Below are positions 60,851 to 64,000 of a DNA stretch of 64,000 nt, piece after piece. The stretch comes from Sphaerochaeta sp032144095. Lineage in GTDB: Bacteria > Spirochaetota > Spirochaetia > Sphaerochaetales > Sphaerochaetaceae. A model generated the notes under the pieces. It worked only from the letters and a program-made list of their open reading frames with translations. It did not search any database and was not told where the DNA came from. Each line of letters opens with the position of its first letter. Within the stretch, counting starts at the first letter, position 1. Both the position numbers and the translations under genes were made by a program. The DNA lies in assembly GCF_032144095.1 (NCBI RefSeq), contig NZ_JAVSNJ010000004.1, forward strand, positions 1-64,000, in the 5' to 3' direction.

Positions 60851-60963
60851 ATGGGCCTCCTACTGAAACACTCACCTATAATGTCAGCATTTTTATCCTT
60901 ATAGTCAAGCTATGGTACCGCTTGTTCTGCATTCTGCAACCCTTTTTCCCCTCAAGTAGAAGC

Positions 60964-60992
60964 TAGGCAAGAGAAGGATGCAATGGTATAGT
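60964..60992 (+). promoter_or_regulatory. Promoter of the lipoprotein-rarA unit, leaderless layout
   Basis: TAGGCA (60964-60969), 17 bp, TATAGT (60987-60992), then 7 nt to ATG 61000. No ribosome site between. Confidence 0.5.
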
Positions 60993-60999
60993 CAAACCC

Positions 61000-61692
61000 A
61001 TGAAAAGGTATCTTCCCCTACTCATCCTACTGCTCCTCATCAGCGGATGCTCCACACTACCTAAACAAAAGGAGCAGAACCTTGAGGAGATCAGCACAGC
61101 CCTGAGGGAGGTGGTCGTCACAGCCAGCGAACGCATTGAGGCGGGCTTGCATGCCCAGACCTCCCTCATCACCCTGGTACCCCCCTCCTCTTCCCCCTTG
61201 CTGGACCAGGCCCAGATTCCTCGGCTGGATGAACACCTGCAGCTCTGGTCCAAGCAGGTCCTTGCCGCATTCAGGCAGGCGACCATTGCCATGCCGGCCC
61301 TGCTCAAGCCCTACATCGAGGCGATGGAGTTCGATAACCCCATCGCTACCAGGAAACTTAGCGAAAGCAGCGCCTCAGAAGCATTGGAAACACAATTCCG
61401 ATCGGAAATTGAGCACGATACCCGCCTGATGCTCGGCTCCTATCTTTCCGAAAGCAAGGGGACGTGGGACCTGTTGACAGACCGCTACGCCATCTGGTCA
61501 CGTGCAAAGACCCTGCTTGGTGAACAGGCCCTGCCGGCCCTTGGGGGGGATCCAGACGACTACCTCGTAGGGTTGTTCCTCTCCACATACAGGGACCAAC
61601 TTGCAAAAGAGGAGACCTACCTCAGGACAACTCCTGTATTCCAGGGAACAGGCTCATTCTATGAACTACTCAACCAAAGGGCAGAACCATGA
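61000..61692 (+). CDS. Hypothetical lipoprotein (DUF4197-like)
   Basis: 230 residues. Signal peptide MKRYLPLLILLLLISG followed by Cys17. The remainder is helical and similar in pattern to DUF4197 lipoproteins (YLVGLFLSTYRDQLAKEETYLRTTP near the end), which is a guess. The stop overlaps rarA by 4 bp. Confidence 0.75.
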   Translation: MKRYLPLLILLLLISGCSTLPKQKEQNLEEISTALREVVVTASERIEAGLHAQTSLITLVPPSSSPLLDQAQIPRLDEHLQLWSKQVLAAFRQATIAMPALLKPYIEAMEFDNPIATRKLSESSASEALETQFRSEIEHDTRLMLGSYLSESKGTWDLLTDRYAIWSRAKTLLGEQALPALGGDPDDYLVGLFLSTYRDQLAKEETYLRTTPVFQGTGSFYELLNQRAEP

Positions 61693-63884
61693 ACCTATTT
61701 GAAGAAGCGAGCGAAAAACAGGCCGAGAAGAACCAACCACTGGCCTATCGCATGCGCCCCAGAAACCTGGATGAGTACATCGGCCAGGATGAAATCATCG
61801 GCCAGGGACGGCTGTTGAGGCGGGCCATCCAGGCTGACCAACTATCCTCTGTCATCTTCTATGGCCCTCCAGGGACAGGCAAGACTACCCTTGCCAGGGT
61901 GATAGCAAACACCACCAAAAGGCATTTCAGCACCCTCAATGCTGTGCTTTCGGGGGTGAAGGAACTGCGCTATGAGATTGACGAGGCAAAGAGCAGGCTC
62001 CAGCTCTACGAGCAAGGGACCATCCTCTTCATCGATGAGGTACACCGCTGGAACAAGAGCCAACAGGATGCCCTCCTTCCATGGGTAGAGAATGGGACGT
62101 TCATCCTCATCGGAGCTACGACAGAGAACCCCTTCTTTGAGGTGAATGCGGCTTTGGTGAGCCGTTCGAGGATCTTCCAGCTCAAGAGCCTGACAAGCGA
62201 GGACCTGAAGAAGATCGCCATACAGGCCCTGGAGGACAAGAGCCGGGGGTATGGCAGATATACCGTCACCTTTGACGAGGGTGCTCTCGACCATCTCATA
62301 GAGGTTGCCAACGGTGATGCCCGTTCCCTGCTCAATGCGCTGCAGCTTTCGGTGGAAACCTCCGTCGACAGCTACCCGCCACCGGAAAAGAGCCATATCC
62401 ACATCACCTCGGATGCGGCAGAACAGAGCATCCAGCGCAAGGCGGTGCTCTATGACAAGGAAGGGGACTACCACTTCGATGTCATCAGCGCCTTCATCAA
62501 GAGCCTGAGGGGAAGCGACCCCGATGCCTCCCTCTACTGGCTTGCAAGGATGGTCAGTGCAGGGGAAGATCCCAAGTTCATCTTCAGGAGGATGCTCATC
62601 AGCGCCTGCGAGGATGTGGGTCTTGCAGACCCCAACGCCATCGTTGTGGTTGAGGCAGCTGCACAGGCCTTTGAGAGGATAGGGTTCCCTGAAGGGAGGT
62701 TCCACCTCACCCATGCCGCCCTATACCTTGCAACAGCTCCCAAAAGCAACTCGTCGATGGCATTCTTTGATGCACTGAAGGGTGTGGAAGAGGAGGCCCA
62801 GGACGAGGTGCCCAACCACCTCAGGGATGGCAACCGCGATGCCAAGGGCTTCGGCCATGGTCAGGGCTACCTCTATCCCCATGCATTCCAGGACCACTGG
62901 GTGGCCCAGCAGTACCTGCCCACATCACTGCAGGGGAAAATCTTCTACCAGCCAACCGACCAGGGCTATGAGAAAGGGATCAGAGGCGAGGTCAACCGGC
63001 GCAGGGAAGAACAGCTTGAGAGTGTCGAGCCCGATTCCTTTGTGGAGAACCTGACCTACTCGCCTGGGGACAAGGAGCGACTCAGGTGGCTGAGCAGAAC
63101 AACCAGCGAACGGGGACAGATGCTGCATTCCATCCGCACCACCCTCTTCGAAAACCTCAAGAGCAGGCGAAGCGACAGGGTATTGGTCTGCAATGCAGGC
63201 CATGGCCTGTTGCTTTGGGAAGCCTTCAGGCAGACTCCGGAAGGCCTGGTTGTAGCCCAGGTGAATAGTGCTGAGCAGGCCCAGCATATCAACCACTATG
63301 CCTCTTCCCTGCAAAGCCTTGAACGGCCCAGAATCGTGTGTGAGCCCTTGCCCAAGACGCTGCTCTCCCTTGAACCAGGGCTGTTGTTCGAGACAATTCT
63401 GGGACGCAACGTCATCTCCCGCCTTTCCGAGGCAAAGCCCATACTGGAGCTGCTCCATGACCGTCTAGCCAGAGGCGGAGAGCTGCGTTTTGCCGAGGGA
63501 GTCCCCTCAGAAGGTTCCCGACTATCAGACTTTTGCACCTCGCCCCTTCGGGAAAGCTTGCTTGCCGCTGAAGCTTTCATCTATGGTCCTGAGGGCAATG
63601 CCCTCTCCAACTGGGGTTCCAAAGACCTTCTTCCTACCTTCGAATCCATGGGGTTCAGCGCCTGCATAGAAGAGAGGGATATGTTCGAAAACCGCTTCAT
63701 CACCCAAACGGACATCAGCCGCTGGGTCCGCGGTGCCTATCTCGCTGCCTGGGAGAAACGAAACATACAGGTCGACCTCCCTGCCTTGGAGCTGGAACTT
63801 TCCGCTCTCCTGGGCAATAGCAGCATCAGGTGGAAACACCATCTGGTATTTGTGAAAGCTGTCCACGATTCGGATAGAAAGTAG
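61689..63884 (+). CDS. rarA: RarA/MgsA recombination ATPase fused to a methyltransferase-like domain
   Basis: 731 residues versus about 440 for plain RarA. Residues 1-440 are a complete AAA+ clamp-loader-like ATPase: Walker A GPPGTGKTT at 59-67, Walker B ILFIDEVHRW at 112-121, sensor GATTENPFFE, arginine finger region ALVSRSRIF, and the RarA C-terminal tetramerisation part (EVPNHLRDGNRDAKGFGHGQGYLYPH). Residues 465-731 look like a degenerate class I methyltransferase, with RVLVCNAGHGLLLWEAF (497-513) in place of the SAM loop and GGELRFAEGVP later on. RarA acts at stalled forks. The role of the extra domain is unknown. Confidence 0.92.
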   Translation: MNLFEEASEKQAEKNQPLAYRMRPRNLDEYIGQDEIIGQGRLLRRAIQADQLSSVIFYGPPGTGKTTLARVIANTTKRHFSTLNAVLSGVKELRYEIDEAKSRLQLYEQGTILFIDEVHRWNKSQQDALLPWVENGTFILIGATTENPFFEVNAALVSRSRIFQLKSLTSEDLKKIAIQALEDKSRGYGRYTVTFDEGALDHLIEVANGDARSLLNALQLSVETSVDSYPPPEKSHIHITSDAAEQSIQRKAVLYDKEGDYHFDVISAFIKSLRGSDPDASLYWLARMVSAGEDPKFIFRRMLISACEDVGLADPNAIVVVEAAAQAFERIGFPEGRFHLTHAALYLATAPKSNSSMAFFDALKGVEEEAQDEVPNHLRDGNRDAKGFGHGQGYLYPHAFQDHWVAQQYLPTSLQGKIFYQPTDQGYEKGIRGEVNRRREEQLESVEPDSFVENLTYSPGDKERLRWLSRTTSERGQMLHSIRTTLFENLKSRRSDRVLVCNAGHGLLLWEAFRQTPEGLVVAQVNSAEQAQHINHYASSLQSLERPRIVCEPLPKTLLSLEPGLLFETILGRNVISRLSEAKPILELLHDRLARGGELRFAEGVPSEGSRLSDFCTSPLRESLLAAEAFIYGPEGNALSNWGSKDLLPTFESMGFSACIEERDMFENRFITQTDISRWVRGAYLAAWEKRNIQVDLPALELELSALLGNSSIRWKHHLVFVKAVHDSDRK

Positions 63885-64000
63885 GGACAAAAGAGAAATG
63901 TGAGAAGGGCCTGGAGGGATGGCAAAAGCCAACTAATTATCAGGCAAGGCTTTGCCTGAAAACAGTGAAAAGTTATAAAATTTCCCATAGGGTTGTTGAC
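63885..64000. other. Right edge, hairpin only
   Basis: Contains the perfect stem TCAGGCAA/TTGCCTGA (63940-63959) with a GGCT loop and no T-run on either side. No gene starts before the window ends. Confidence 0.5.

Noticed and set aside
63940..63959. Terminator of rarA
   Set aside because: The stem is perfect but neither strand has a T-run after it, so it is reported only as a hairpin.

Overview
The window looks like a chromosomal segment of a spirochaete, most likely Sphaerochaeta or a close relative. Pointers are a complete V/A-type ATPase operon instead of an F-type one, lysine/DAP synthesis through LL-DAP aminotransferase (DapL), relaxed spirochaete-like lipoproteins, a PTS-rich gene set, small clostridial-type ferredoxins, and moderately GC-rich, densely packed operons. 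The genus is an inference from gene content; no rRNA gene is present to settle it. There are no insertion sequences, phage genes or integrases, so this is mostly core chromosome with a few accessory patches.

Layout. 0.3-5 kb: a frameshifted GNAT acetyltransferase, a beta-CASP metallo-beta-lactamase nuclease, and an ArsB/NhaD-type ion transporter overlapping a PTS-EIIA/CBS protein. 5-8.7 kb: a LUD-domain protein with a large hairpin at its start, an iron alcohol dehydrogenase, and a hypothetical gene. 8.8-18.4 kb (minus strand): a nine-gene V/A-ATPase operon (G/H-C-I-K-F-E-A-B-D) continuing into a universal stress protein and a free-standing EIIA. 18.4-25.6 kb (minus): an unusual chaperone-usher pair, a TetR regulator, and an Agr/LytTR-type two-component system. 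26 kb: tRNA-Pro(GGG) with its promoter and terminator. 26.2-29.4 kb (minus): a lipid operon of DUF1295 protein, PlsY and a DAK2-DegV fusion that resembles fatty acid kinase FakA fused to FakB. 29.5-32.1 kb: a flavinylated FMN-binding protein, a second DUF1295 protein and an exported MsrB-MsrA.

32.1-40.6 kb: AzlCD, TatD, TcdA, two lipoproteins, a CBM9-like protein and a umuDC operon with a candidate SOS operator. 40.6-45.2 kb (minus): dapB-dapA-dapL-lysA-ybgC. 45.2-47.6 kb: topoisomerase III. 47.8-48.8 kb: two small ferredoxin genes flanking a single isolated type I-C CRISPR repeat. 48.8-51.8 kb: membrane protein, xseAB, purU. 51.9-53.8 kb (minus): M29 aminopeptidase and RluA-type pseudouridine synthase. 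54.2-56.5 kb: a NitT/TauT/thiamine-precursor-type ABC transporter. 57.4-59.3 kb: CBS-ATPase, DRTGG and PHP genes, a trio usually tied to [FeFe]-hydrogenase loci, here without a hydrogenase. 59.7-64 kb: a 78-residue secreted protein, a BI-1 family protein, a lipoprotein and a RarA ATPase fused to a methyltransferase-like domain.

The observations I would follow first are: the FakA-FakB-like fusion overlapping plsY (a compact route from free fatty acid to phospholipid), the usher with a membrane-anchored, proline-rich, TonB-like N-terminus and no neighbouring pilin, the lone I-C CRISPR repeat, and at least six genes whose -10 box lies 5-8 nt before the start codon with no Shine-Dalgarno sequence, which implies leaderless mRNAs.
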